From assembly GCA_050953725.1 (NCBI GenBank), contig JBMNNB010000003.1, positions 186,001-250,000 of the forward strand: a stretch of DNA of 64,000 nt, written 5' to 3'. Position 1 is the stretch's first letter; every line of letters starts with the position of its first letter. Under the pieces are notes generated by a model that ran no database searches, was not told the DNA's origin, and saw only the letters and a program-made list of their open reading frames with translations. This stretch comes from DTU053 sp012520115. Its GTDB lineage: Bacteria; Bacillota; Clostridia; Oscillospirales; Acutalibacteraceae. This document shows, in pieces, positions 33,845-42,358 of the stretch. The position numbers and the translations under genes are program-made.

Positions 33845-33874
33845 ATGATATCACAAAAAAAACGTTTGTGTCAA
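33845..33874 (-). promoter_or_regulatory. promoter of the fucose operon with internal palindrome
   Basis: Minus strand TTGACA (33869-33874), an 18-bp spacer and TATCAT (33845-33850). The spacer contains the inverted repeat CACAAA-N7-TTTGTG (33852-33870), placed where a repressor would block RNA polymerase; it may be the operator of the fucose operon. Confidence 0.65.
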
Positions 33875-33958
33875 TCGAAACGGGCAGTCAGGAGGGCTTA
33901 AAACAAAACAAAAACTGCCTTTAAGACAGAGCTTAAAGACAGTCTGTATTAATTGTTG

Positions 33959-34429
33959 TCAGCGCTTGTTACTGCTTTCGAAGGAGAGGAGAAATTCTTT
34001 GATATTAAGTCCGCCGCCGTAGCCTACCAGCTTGCCGTCCGCACCGATGACCCTGTGGCAGGGGATGACTATGGGCAAGCTGTTTTTGTTGTTGGCGCTG
34101 CCGACGGCTCTTGTGGCCTTTTCGTTGCCGATGGCCACGGCTATATCCTTGTAGCTTCTTGTTTCGCCGTAGGGAATTTCACGAAGGGCGTTCCATACCT
34201 TTTCCTGAAAGGCCGTTCCCTGCTGATACAGGGGCAGGTCGAACTCCCTCAGCTTACCTTTAAGATACAGGTCTATCTGCCTGTAAGCCTCTTTTATAAG
34301 CGGGGTTTCTCTCTCCTCTGCGGGGAAATCGGCGCTGTATTCCCCGAAGATAATGTCGGTAATAAAGCCCTTTTCCTCTGCTATGCCGATTTTGCCTAAG
34401 TCCGTATCATAAAACCATATGCTTTTCAT
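33959..34429 (-). CDS. ogt: methylated-DNA--[protein]-cysteine S-methyltransferase
   Basis: This 156-residue suicide repair protein removes the methyl group from O6-methylguanine. The active site IPCHRVIG with the acceptor cysteine lies near residues 125-132, followed by GKLVGYGGG. The upstream helix-turn-helix region is GTAFQEKVWNALREIPYGET, and RAVGSANNKN carries the arginine finger. ATG 34429 is preferred over 34447 because GAGGGAG lies directly upstream. It follows engB by about 35 bases on the same strand, in the lon-engB-ogt unit. Confidence 0.95.
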   Translation of the reverse strand: MKSIWFYDTDLGKIGIAEEKGFITDIIFGEYSADFPAEERETPLIKEAYRQIDLYLKGKLREFDLPLYQQGTAFQEKVWNALREIPYGETRSYKDIAVAIGNEKATRAVGSANNKNSLPIVIPCHRVIGADGKLVGYGGGLNIKEFLLSFESSNKR

Positions 34430-34465
34430 ATTCTCCCTCTCCTCCATTTAGGTATGTCAAACGCT

Positions 34466-35053
34466 CTATTTCTTTTCGAGTATATCCTCTATATATGCTT
34501 TGAGCTTGTCAACGCCGAGCCCTGTCTGGGCGGAGAACTCTATTACATCGTAATCCCCCGCAAAGGAAAGCTCCTCTTTTAATGCCTCAAGGCGCTTCTG
34601 CCGCTCGGTGGGCTTCAGCTTGTCGCTCTTTGTGAGCACTATCACGAAGGGCAGGCTGCGGCTTAACATAAAGGTTATCATATTTATATCGTCAGCCGTG
34701 GGGTTGTGGCGCATATCGATTAGCTGGACAATCAGCTTAATCTGCCTGCCTGAGCCGAAATAGCCCTCCATAAGCTCCGCAAAGCGTTTCAGCTCCGCTG
34801 TGGAGCGTTTTGCATAGCCGTAGCCGGGCAGGTCGACGAATCTGACTCCGCCGAGCCTGAAAAAGTTGATTGTTATTGTCTTGCCCGGAGTGCTGCTGAC
34901 CCTTGCAAGCTGCTTTCTGTTAAAGAGCTTGTTTATCATCGAGGACTTGCCCACATTGGAGCGGCCTGCAAAGACTATCTCGGGCATATTTGATTTGGGT
35001 AACTGAGAGGATGTGCCGAATGAGGCTTCAAACTCAACAAGATTAAAATTCAT
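34466..35053 (-). CDS. engB: ribosome biogenesis GTPase EngB (YsxC/YihA)
   Basis: EngB is a small GTPase needed for 50S subunit assembly. The protein is 195 residues, the usual size. The motifs are G1 GRSNVGKSS, G2 STPGKT, G3 DLPGYGYAKR and G4 TKSDKL, with the family-specific N-terminus EASFGTSSQLPKSNMPEIVF. The frame is open to 35125, but ATG 35053 has GGAGGCG before it and starts the conserved protein. The lon-engB order is conserved in Firmicutes; an extended -10 element at 35087-35095 may give engB its own transcript. Confidence 0.96.
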   Translation of the reverse strand: MNFNLVEFEASFGTSSQLPKSNMPEIVFAGRSNVGKSSMINKLFNRKQLARVSSTPGKTITINFFRLGGVRFVDLPGYGYAKRSTAELKRFAELMEGYFGSGRQIKLIVQLIDMRHNPTADDINMITFMLSRSLPFVIVLTKSDKLKPTERQKRLEALKEELSFAGDYDVIEFSAQTGLGVDKLKAYIEDILEKK

Positions 35054-35086
35054 TTTCCGCCTCCTTATCTGAGTATTATTTTGAAT

Positions 35087-35125
35087 ATTATAACATTGCC
35101 GGCTGTTATGTGCAACAACCGGCAA
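35087..35125 (-). promoter_or_regulatory. hairpin and extended -10 promoter between lon and engB
   Basis: On the minus strand a hairpin TTGCCGG-T-TGTT / AACA-G-CCGGCAA (35096-35125, one mismatch) follows lon. It is immediately followed by TGTTATAAT (35087-35095), an extended -10 box about 34 bases upstream of engB. No T run follows the hairpin. Confidence 0.5.
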
Positions 35126-35144
35126 TTCTTTGCTTTGTATTAAT

Positions 35145-37550
35145 TTATGTCCAGATAGCCGGGCCTTCGTTTACGGCGGGCTTGTTAAGGATATGGATTT
35201 CGCCCATGCCCGTTTCAGCCTTGTCCGTTAAAATTGCATGGTCGAAGACCTCGTCAAGGGTGCGGACCGGGATGAACTCCAATGCCTTTTCGACTGTCTT
35301 GTCGATTTCCTTCAAATCGGATAAATTTCCGTGGGGAATAAGCACCGTAGTCATGCCCGTGCGGTAGGCGGCCATGGTCTTTTCTCTAAGACCGCCGATG
35401 GGCAATACTCTGCCACGCAGGGTGATTTCTCCTGTCATTGCAACCTTGCCGTTGACCTTTTTGCCGGTCAGTGCGGAAAGCAGCGCCGTGGCGATAGTCA
35501 CGCCTGCGGAGGGGCCGTCCTTCGGGACTGCGCCCTCGGGGACATGGATATGTATATCCTTTGTCTTATAGAATTCGCCGTCGATTCCGAGCTGTTCGGC
35601 CTTTGAGCGAAGGTAGCTGACGGCGGTCCTTGCGGACTCCTTCATGACCTCGCCCAGCTTGCCCGTAAGCTCAATTTTGCCAGTTCCTTCCATGACGGCA
35701 ACCTCAATCTGAAGCATTTCGCCGCCGACGGAGGTCCATGCAAGGCCGTTTGCAATGCCCGTCTGGTCGTCATAGAGCGTCGGGTCGTCCTTAAACTTTA
35801 CGGGGCCTAAAAGCTCCTGAAGGTTAAGATGGTCGACTACGAGGGTATCCTTAATTCCGTCTGCAAGCCTTACGGCCTCCTTGCGGCAGAGCTTTGAGAT
35901 AAGCCTTTCGAGCCGTCTTACGCCCGCCTCCCTCGTATAGCCCTCTATCATCAGCCTCAGGGCCTTGTCCGTTATGCGGATATTAGCCCTTGTCAGGCCG
36001 TGCTGCTTTAACTGCTTAGGCACAAGGTGGCGCTTTGCTATGTTAAACTTCTCCTCTGCAGTGTAGCTGGAAAGCTCGATTATCTCCATCCTGTCACGCA
36101 GGGGTTCCGGGATTGCGGAGACGTCGTTTGCGGTTGTGAGGAACAGAACCTGACTTAAATCAAAGGGGATTTCGATATAGTGGTCGGCAAAGGCGAAATT
36201 CTGCTCTGCGTCGAGCACCTCAAGCAGTGCCGAAGCCGGGTCGCCCCTGAAGTCGCCGCCTAATTTGTCTATCTCGTCAAGCAGTATAAGAGGGTTTGCG
36301 GTGCCTGCGTTTGTCACTGCGGTGATTATCCTGCCGGGGATTGCTCCCACATAGGTCCTGCGGTGGCCTCTGATTTCGGCCTCGTCACGGATTCCGCCCA
36401 GCGAAATCCGGACATATTTGCGTCCCAAAGCCGATGCCACGGACTTTGCAATCGAGGTCTTGCCTACTCCGGGAGGGCCTGCAAGGCAGATTATCTGCCC
36501 CTTTATCTCTTTAGAGATGAACCTTGCGGCAAGCATCTCGGTGATTCTCTCCTTTACCTTTTCGAGTCCGTAATGCTCCTTTTCGAGCACTCTGCGGACT
36601 GTGGCAAGGGAGGTCTTGTCCTTTGAATAGATTCCCCACGGCAGGGCAAGGCAGCGGTCAAGATATGTTCTGATTACCGCACTGTCGGGCGAAGCGGGGG
36701 ACATTCTGCGAAGTCTGTTGTTCTCCTCAAAGAGCTTTTTCTTTGACTCCTCGGGCATTTTGCTGGCGTTTATCTTTCTGGCATAGGAGTCAGCTTCGGA
36801 AGTGGGCGAATCGCCCTCATGCAGCTCCTCGCTGATTATCTTGAGCTGTTCACGAAGATAGTATTCACGCTGATTGCTGTCAATCTGCTCCTGAACTCGG
36901 TCCTGAATGTCCTCCTCAAGACGCAGAATGTCAACCTCTTTTGTAAGGATGACGCAAAGCTGCTCTATCCTCGAAAGGGGGTTCTTCTGGGTAAGCAAAC
37001 TCTGCTTGTCCGCCATGGGCAGCAGAATTGCGGCGGCTATGATGTCCGCAAGCACGCCGGGACGGTTCTCCTGCTCGATGCTGGCAAGCACGTCTGGAGC
37101 GATTTTGGGCGACAGCTCCGAATACTCCTCAAACAATGACTTTGCCCGTCTGACAAGTGCCTGAGAAAGCTCCTTCTGGGTGCTTTTGACGGGGGTGTCG
37201 ATTCGGGGTCTTATTTCGGCCATTAAATAGGGCTTAGTCTGGGTAAGCGAGTCGATTGTGGCCCTGTACTTACCCTCTACGATTACTCTGTATGTAGTAC
37301 CCTCCTGTATGCGGAAAACCTGCCGTAATTCCGCAACAACGCCTACCGGATACAGCCCGGTAAGCTGGGGTTCTTCTTCATTTATGTCCCTTTGTGTGAC
37401 AAGGAAAATGTCCTGATTGCCTTCAAGTGCGGCACGCAAGGCGGCGGATGAGGTTTTGCGACCTACATCAAAATGCAGAGTCATCCCCGGGAATAATACA
37501 AGACCTCTGAGTGCCACAACCGGTATGTTTAATGACTTAATACTCTCCAT
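35145..37550 (-). CDS. lon: ATP-dependent Lon protease
   Basis: Lon degrades misfolded and regulatory proteins in the cytosol. The 801-residue protein has the N-terminal substrate-binding LAN domain (1-200) and an AAA+ ATPase with Walker A GPPGVGKTS and Walker B LILLDEIDKLG. The C-terminal protease domain has the catalytic Ser in PKDGPSAGVT and the Lys in the following LPIGGLREK region. ATG 37550 is selected with GGAG ten bases upstream and the conserved start SLNIPVVALRG; a longer frame to 37595 is rejected. A consensus promoter lies at 37710-37738, and no CIRCE element was seen. It is first in the lon-engB-ogt unit. Confidence 0.97.
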   Translation of the reverse strand: MESIKSLNIPVVALRGLVLFPGMTLHFDVGRKTSSAALRAALEGNQDIFLVTQRDINEEEPQLTGLYPVGVVAELRQVFRIQEGTTYRVIVEGKYRATIDSLTQTKPYLMAEIRPRIDTPVKSTQKELSQALVRRAKSLFEEYSELSPKIAPDVLASIEQENRPGVLADIIAAAILLPMADKQSLLTQKNPLSRIEQLCVILTKEVDILRLEEDIQDRVQEQIDSNQREYYLREQLKIISEELHEGDSPTSEADSYARKINASKMPEESKKKLFEENNRLRRMSPASPDSAVIRTYLDRCLALPWGIYSKDKTSLATVRRVLEKEHYGLEKVKERITEMLAARFISKEIKGQIICLAGPPGVGKTSIAKSVASALGRKYVRISLGGIRDEAEIRGHRRTYVGAIPGRIITAVTNAGTANPLILLDEIDKLGGDFRGDPASALLEVLDAEQNFAFADHYIEIPFDLSQVLFLTTANDVSAIPEPLRDRMEIIELSSYTAEEKFNIAKRHLVPKQLKQHGLTRANIRITDKALRLMIEGYTREAGVRRLERLISKLCRKEAVRLADGIKDTLVVDHLNLQELLGPVKFKDDPTLYDDQTGIANGLAWTSVGGEMLQIEVAVMEGTGKIELTGKLGEVMKESARTAVSYLRSKAEQLGIDGEFYKTKDIHIHVPEGAVPKDGPSAGVTIATALLSALTGKKVNGKVAMTGEITLRGRVLPIGGLREKTMAAYRTGMTTVLIPHGNLSDLKEIDKTVEKALEFIPVRTLDEVFDHAILTDKAETGMGEIHILNKPAVNEGPAIWT

Positions 37551-37880
37551 TATTATCAACTCCATATCGGTCAAAGAACACTGCTCTGCCTTCAAATTAA
37601 GGAGTCAGCAAATGTATAAAACAAAGACTAAAACTCAAAATAAGCTTTTAATCAGTATTCGACCAAAGAATATGCTTTCGCCTGATTTTAGCGAAATTAC
37701 ATCAGCTTCATTATATAATTAAAGCCCCGATTTTACAATAGCCGCAGGTCACTTTTGGAGATAGATACTATATTATTCGGGAATTTCCCGATTTGTTGTA
37801 CAATTCAGTGAACTTGATTTTATAATGCGGGAAAATGTCTGTTTTTTCGACAAGATGTGCAGTGCTGATAAAACAAAATA
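37551..37880. other. intergenic stretch upstream of lon
   Basis: This holds the lon promoter (37710-37738) and a leader of about 150 bases without a recognisable heat-shock operator. No protein gene is supported; a short plus-strand frame inside it is antisense to the leader and has no domain. Confidence 0.6.
37710..37738 (-). promoter_or_regulatory. sigma-A promoter of lon
   Basis: Minus strand TTGTAA (37733-37738), a 17-bp spacer and TATAAT (37710-37715). Confidence 0.75.
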
Positions 37881-37917
37881 AAACACAAGAGGAACTTAAA
37901 GTTTCACTCTTGTGTTT
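37881..37917. terminator. terminator after the small membrane protein
   Basis: AAACACAAGAG / CTCTTGTGTTT (37881-37891 and 37907-37917) with A-rich and T-rich flanks; works for the minus-strand gene ending at 37953. Confidence 0.75.
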
Positions 37918-37952
37918 TTGAAGCTTACGAAATTTCGGATTAAATACAGAGC

Positions 37953-38297
37953 TTAAATCTGGAGTTTTTCGCTCACGAACGAGGCGATTTCCGCCTTGCT
38001 TATAAGCCATATGTTGTTGTTGACAAGGCACATTCTCTCTAAGTATTTAAAGGTTTCAAATGACAGTCCCATGTCAACGGCAATTATGGCGCAGTCTTTT
38101 TCACCTAAGAGATTTCTTTTTTCAATGGCCCCGCAGACGGTCATTATTGATTCGTTGTCGTCATACAGGGGCAGAATCAGGAAGCAATCCTTATACTTTT
38201 TCGGACTCAGCATTTTTAATGTTATGTAATAAATCGTTGACAATAGACCGAGCAGCGAAAAGACAAGTGTCAGTGCGGTAACTATGTTTTCGAGCAT
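37953..38297 (-). CDS. small membrane-anchored hypothetical protein
   Basis: This 114-residue protein has one N-terminal membrane segment (about 3-25, NIVTALTLVFSLLGLLSTIYY) and a soluble domain with alternating strands and helices (CFLILPLYDDNESIMTVCGA, CAIIAVDMGLSFETFKYLER, IWLISKAEIASFV). No family is recognised. It probably starts at ATG 38297, eight bases after GGGGTG, which itself lies in one arm of the hairpin downstream of rnpB. The gene is transcribed in the same direction as rnpB and could be read through from it. Confidence 0.65.
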   Translation of the reverse strand: MLENIVTALTLVFSLLGLLSTIYYITLKMLSPKKYKDCFLILPLYDDNESIMTVCGAIEKRNLLGEKDCAIIAVDMGLSFETFKYLERMCLVNNNIWLISKAEIASFVSEKLQI

Positions 38298-38305
38298 AAA
38301 AATCA

Positions 38306-38331
38306 CCCCATAACATCTTATGGGGTTTTTT
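38306..38331. terminator. hairpin downstream of rnpB overlapping a ribosome binding site
   Basis: CCCCATAA / TTATGGGG (38306-38313 and 38318-38325) with a CATC loop. On the minus strand it ends rnpB and its second arm contains the GGGG of the ribosome binding site for the gene at 38297; TGATTTTT follows. The plus strand has TTTTTTT after it. Confidence 0.65.
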
Positions 38332-38339
38332 TATATTTG

Positions 38340-38673
38340 TGCGAGCAAATCTGTAAGCCGCGTTCTGTCATTTAAGGCAATCATCTATCTTGGCCCGTCG
38401 TTGCCGGCGGGCTCACGCCACCCTTCGGGGATACGGTCGAGCAGACCCCCCGGTCGGTGTTGCTTCGGATAGGGTTTACAGGGCCGTGCGGTCTCCCGCA
38501 CGCCGGTGAGCTCTTACCTCGCCTTTCCACCCTTACCGTTTAAAAAACGGCGGTATATCTCTGTTGCACTTTCCCTAAGGTCACCCTCGGCGGCCGTTAG
38601 CCGCTATCCTGCTCTGTGAAGCCCGGACTTTCCTCATGCATAAAATGCACGTAATTGCCCAACTTGCTCGCCC
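38340..38673 (-). ncRNA. rnpB: RNase P RNA, class A
   Basis: RNase P RNA is the catalytic RNA that trims tRNA 5' ends. On the minus strand the transcript starts GGGGGCGAGCAAGTT and has the conserved core GAGGAAAGTCCGGGCT early and ACAGAACGCGGCTTA near the 3' end. GTAAGGGTGGAAAGGCGAGGTAAGAG lies between them as the P10-P11/J region. The two ends (GCGAGCAA and TTGCTCGC) pair to form P1. The length of about 335 bases fits a class A RNA. Exact ends are estimated from the P1 pairing and the promoter. Confidence 0.95.
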
Positions 38674-38677
38674 CCAT

Positions 38678-38706
38678 ATATTAACCGAAAAAATAATTAA
38701 TGTCAA
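38678..38706 (-). promoter_or_regulatory. promoter of rnpB
   Basis: Minus strand TTGACA (38701-38706), a 17-bp spacer and TAATAT (38678-38683), placing the start at the first bases of the RNA. Confidence 0.75.
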
Positions 38707-38747
38707 ACAATCTGCGTCAAATGGATGAATTTGCTTTGAAAATTTCT

Positions 38748-39533
38748 TTATATAACGCCGAAGAAGTGGGCGATATTGATATCGCAGGTTTCTGCACTGC
38801 CGTGGGAGCCTCTGCCGTTCGGCTCATTGTGAACGCCGTGGTCCGTGGAGAAGGTCAGAAGGGTCCTCTTGCCGTCGTTTAAGCTCTTTAAAGTATTTGC
38901 AAGCTCGTCAAAAATGTCTATCTGGAGCTTCAGCGCATCTATGCTCTCGGAGGCCAAAACTCCCATCTTGTGCATGGTGCTGTCATAGTCCTGAGTGTAG
39001 ACACTGAGTAAATCGTATTTGTCTTCTTTTATAAGCTCGATTGCCTTGGCTCTTACCTTTTCGTCATCTTCTTCTATAAAATAGTCCATTTCTCTTTCAA
39101 GGAAGATTTTTGACATACTGCAGTCCTCGACGGCAACTATGGCGACCTTTTTGCCCGCCCTTATGAATGCGTCGTAAACAGAGTCGGTCTTAATTACGGG
39201 CTTTGTATAAAACGTTATTCCGTGAACCTCCGGCAGAACGCCCGTGTACATTGTGCCGAAGCATACGGGGGTAACGGAGGGCATTACGGTCTTAAAGGGT
39301 ACGCAAATCGGGGCGTGGCGCAGAACCCTCTCAAAAAGCTCAAAATGCTGACAGTAAAGCCATTGGGCCACTGCGTCGGGGTTATGTATTACTATCCTGT
39401 CAAAGGGGCCATTAAGGAGCTTAACGAGCGATTCTACGGGTTCGTCTGCCTGCTTCGGAGCGGGGACATTCGCAAGAGCGCAGATTGTAGAGGCAAAATG
39501 AGTGAGGCTTAAACTGTTGTACAGGTAATCCAT
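38748..39533 (-). CDS. alkaline phosphatase superfamily phosphodiesterase-like protein
   Basis: This protein of 261 residues belongs to the alkaline phosphatase/nucleotide pyrophosphatase superfamily. The probable nucleophile region is MPSVTPVCFGTMYTG with a Thr, and the metal-site motif STDHGVHNEPNGRGSHG near residues 230-246 supplies Asp and His ligands. An internal YTQDYDSTMHKMG gives another Asp/His pair. No signal peptide is seen, so it is probably cytosolic. ATG 39533 is preferred over 39539 because AAGGAG is eight bases upstream. The size is small for the superfamily and the substrate is unknown. Confidence 0.8.
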   Translation of the reverse strand: MDYLYNSLSLTHFASTICALANVPAPKQADEPVESLVKLLNGPFDRIVIHNPDAVAQWLYCQHFELFERVLRHAPICVPFKTVMPSVTPVCFGTMYTGVLPEVHGITFYTKPVIKTDSVYDAFIRAGKKVAIVAVEDCSMSKIFLEREMDYFIEEDDEKVRAKAIELIKEDKYDLLSVYTQDYDSTMHKMGVLASESIDALKLQIDIFDELANTLKSLNDGKRTLLTFSTDHGVHNEPNGRGSHGSAETCDINIAHFFGVI

Positions 39534-39638
39534 TTTCATATCTCCTTGTGTATTATTGACTGCTTTAAGAATAGCACATTTCCGGCATCAATTAAATCGG
39601 GGAAGAATATTTAATAGGTTACAAACTTTAAATTTGAA

Positions 39639-39666
39639 TTGACTTATCTTAACCTCAAAGTATAAT
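39639..39666 (+). promoter_or_regulatory. sigma-A promoter of the rhamnosidase gene
   Basis: TTGACT (39639-39644), a 16-bp spacer and TATAAT (39661-39666), about 40 bases before the ATG. Confidence 0.75.
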
Positions 39667-39709
39667 TAGTGTGACTGTTAAATTAACGTAATTTAAGGGA
39701 GGCAAAAAT

Positions 39710-41914
39710 ATGGATAATATCTTCTCTGCATCGTTTATCAAGCACCCTAAGTACAAAAAAGGTGCCGCCATTCTTTTCTCTAAGGCGTTTACGGCGGAAA
39801 AGCCTGTTAAATCTGCAAAGCTATATATCAGCTGCCTCGGCGTTTATGTTGCCCGAATCAACGACAGACGGGTCGGAGATTATATACTTGCTCCCGGCTG
39901 GACTGTATATAACAAGCGTCTGCAGTATCAGACCTATGATGTGACCGATATGATAAATGCCGGCGAAAACACTATTACAGCAGAAGTCGGCAGCGGCTGG
40001 CGTTTTCACAGGGTTGAGCGCCTCGGAACAAAGCATATTAAGCCCGACCAGCCCGCATTAATTGCCTCTCTTTGCCTTACATACGACGACGGCTCTGTGG
40101 AGATACTAAATACTGACAAGACATGGAAATCCTGCGAGAGCAAGACCGTTTACAACAATATGTATAACGGCGAGACCTATGACGACAATTTCTCTGCAAA
40201 AGAGAGGAATGCAGTCGCCTTCCCGCATACTAAAGATATCCTGATTCCTCAAGAGGGCGAAAAGATTGCCGAGAGAGAAAGAGTACCGGCACAAAAGCTC
40301 ATTATAACCCCCAAAGGTGACACGGTAATTGACTTCGGTCAGGAGCTTACGGGCTATGTGGAATTTAAGGCTAAGGCACCGAAGGGCACTGAGCTTAAAA
40401 TCACCCACTTCGAGGTACTCGACAAGAACGGCAACGTCTATGTGAAAAACTTAAGAAAAGCAAAGCAGCAATTGCGTTTTATCTCCTCCGGCAAAGAAAT
40501 GCCGTTCAAGCCCTCCTTGACCTTCTACGGCTTCAGGTTTATCAAGCTCGAAGGCTTTAAGGATGTGGACTTAAATGACTTCACCGCTATCGCCGTTTAT
40601 TCCGATATGAAGCGCACCGGATATTTTGAAAGCTCCGACCCGCTTCTTAACAGGCTTTATGAAAATATCATCTGGGGTCAGCGGGGCAACTTCCTCGATG
40701 TTCCCACAGACTGCCCGCAGAGGGATGAGAGACTCGGCTGGACAGGCGACGCACAGGTCTTCTCAAGGGTTGCCTCGATGAACTACGATGTCAGCACCTT
40801 CTTCAGAAAGTGGCTGAACGATGTTGCCGCAGACCAGAAGGAGAACGGCGAGATAACCCATGTTATCCCCACTATTACCTGGACGGCGGGAGGCAGTGCC
40901 GCATGGGGCGACGCCGCAACCATTTGCCCGTGGCAGATGTATCTGACCTACGGCAACAAGCAGGACCTTGAAAACAACTTCCCCATGATGAAAAAATGGG
41001 TGGATTATATTAAGAATTGCGCCGCAGATAAGTCCTTAAAGAAGGATTTCAAAGGCAATCCGAGTCCGTACCTCTGGAACACGGGCAAGCACTTCGGCGA
41101 CTGGCTCGCCCTTGATTTAGGCGATGAGGACGCAAGGGGTCTGACAGATGAGGACTATATCGCCTCCGCCTTCTTTGCTTATTCCACCGAGCTTTTAATC
41201 AAGGCCGGCGAGGTTCTGGGCAAGGATATGAGTGAGCACAAAGAGCTTTACGAGAATATCGTGAAGGCCTTCAGAGAGGAATATGTAAACAATGACGGCA
41301 CCATAAAGGTAAACACCCAGACCGCCTGCGTCTTAGCTCTTAAATTCGCTCTTACTCCGAACAGAGAGGCTGCAGCAAAGCAGCTCGTCGCACTTTTAAG
41401 AAAGGTCGGACACCTGACAACCGGCTTTGTGGGAACTCCTTATCTGCTGCATGTACTGACGGACATCGGCGAAATCGAGCTTGCATACGACCTGATGCTC
41501 AGGAAGGAATACCCCTCGTGGCTCTATCCGGTAACCCAGGGCGCAACGACCATGTGGGAGCGCTGGAACGGTCAGAAGCCCGATGGCAGCTTTGCGCCGG
41601 CTTCCATGAACTCCTTTAACCACTATGCTTACGGCGCAGTGGGCGACTGGCTGTACGCAGCAGCAGCCGGCATTACAATGAGAGAGGGCACCGTAGCCTT
41701 TGAGGATATAATCTTTAAGCCCTATACAGATAAGCGGCTCTCCTTTGTCAAGGCTTCGATTGAAACTAAGCTCGGCACCGTAGCCTCCGAATGGAGAACA
41801 GAGGGAGACAAGACTGTCTACATCTTTACAGTACCCGCAGGCGCAAAGGCCGAGGCGGTACTCTGCGGCAATACTTATGCTCTTAAAGAGGGCCAAAACA
41901 CCATAACGCTTTAA
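39710..41914 (+). CDS. alpha-L-rhamnosidase, glycoside hydrolase family 78
   Basis: This GH78 enzyme removes terminal alpha-L-rhamnose from glycans or glycosides by inversion. The 734-residue protein has an N-terminal beta-sandwich (about 15-190), a second beta domain (GDTVIDFGQELTGYVEFKAK), then the (alpha/alpha)6 catalytic barrel. The family motif DCPQRDERLGWTGDAQ lies near 333-348 and holds the proposed general acid Glu; a C-terminal beta-sandwich follows from about 655. There is no signal peptide, so it is probably cytosolic and acts on imported rhamnosides. AGGGAGG precedes the ATG. It has its own promoter. The fucose operon lies nearby but runs in the opposite direction. Confidence 0.94.
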   Translation: MDNIFSASFIKHPKYKKGAAILFSKAFTAEKPVKSAKLYISCLGVYVARINDRRVGDYILAPGWTVYNKRLQYQTYDVTDMINAGENTITAEVGSGWRFHRVERLGTKHIKPDQPALIASLCLTYDDGSVEILNTDKTWKSCESKTVYNNMYNGETYDDNFSAKERNAVAFPHTKDILIPQEGEKIAERERVPAQKLIITPKGDTVIDFGQELTGYVEFKAKAPKGTELKITHFEVLDKNGNVYVKNLRKAKQQLRFISSGKEMPFKPSLTFYGFRFIKLEGFKDVDLNDFTAIAVYSDMKRTGYFESSDPLLNRLYENIIWGQRGNFLDVPTDCPQRDERLGWTGDAQVFSRVASMNYDVSTFFRKWLNDVAADQKENGEITHVIPTITWTAGGSAAWGDAATICPWQMYLTYGNKQDLENNFPMMKKWVDYIKNCAADKSLKKDFKGNPSPYLWNTGKHFGDWLALDLGDEDARGLTDEDYIASAFFAYSTELLIKAGEVLGKDMSEHKELYENIVKAFREEYVNNDGTIKVNTQTACVLALKFALTPNREAAAKQLVALLRKVGHLTTGFVGTPYLLHVLTDIGEIELAYDLMLRKEYPSWLYPVTQGATTMWERWNGQKPDGSFAPASMNSFNHYAYGAVGDWLYAAAAGITMREGTVAFEDIIFKPYTDKRLSFVKASIETKLGTVASEWRTEGDKTVYIFTVPAGAKAEAVLCGNTYALKEGQNTITL

Positions 41915-42358
41915 TACATAAGTCGCTTCCCTGCTTATGCGGGGAAGCGGCCCTAATCGGGAAAGACCGGAGAGAATAATTCTCTTTTTCTGAATATAAA
42001 ATTATAAATCAAGCCATAATTATTAAGCTGAGCAAAAAGTCGCATTTGATTCCTTTATTAATCTTGATGTAGATTCGTATTATTGGATTTTGTATGATTA
42101 ACCGATTATTCGTTTTTTATTGACAAATTGTACAAAAAACTGTATTTAGTTGTTTTTTACAGAAAAAGACTTTTAATTTACAATATCTAATGTTATAATA
42201 TCCGGCGAACACAATATTTTTTGAATTTCCGCACTGTTTTATTATTGCTATTTGGTAAAATTTCCTATTGCCCCAATAATATCTCAGTGCTTTTCGTGAT
42301 GATTATTTTTGATTGTTCCTCTTTTGAGTTTTAAAAAAATAAAGGGAAGTGCCGCATT
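41915..42358. other. AT-rich intergenic stretch upstream of murA
   Basis: No gene is seen. CGCTTCCC / GGGGAAGCG near 41927-41948 forms a hairpin without a T run just after the rhamnosidase gene. The murA promoter elements are at 42120-42148 and 42191-42199, and a long AT-rich leader follows. Confidence 0.55.
42191..42199 (+). promoter_or_regulatory. extended -10 promoter candidate of murA
   Basis: TGTTATAAT (42191-42199) is an extended -10 element, about 155 bases before murA. A second candidate, TTGACA (42120-42125) with a 17-bp spacer and TATTTA, lies just upstream. Confidence 0.5.
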
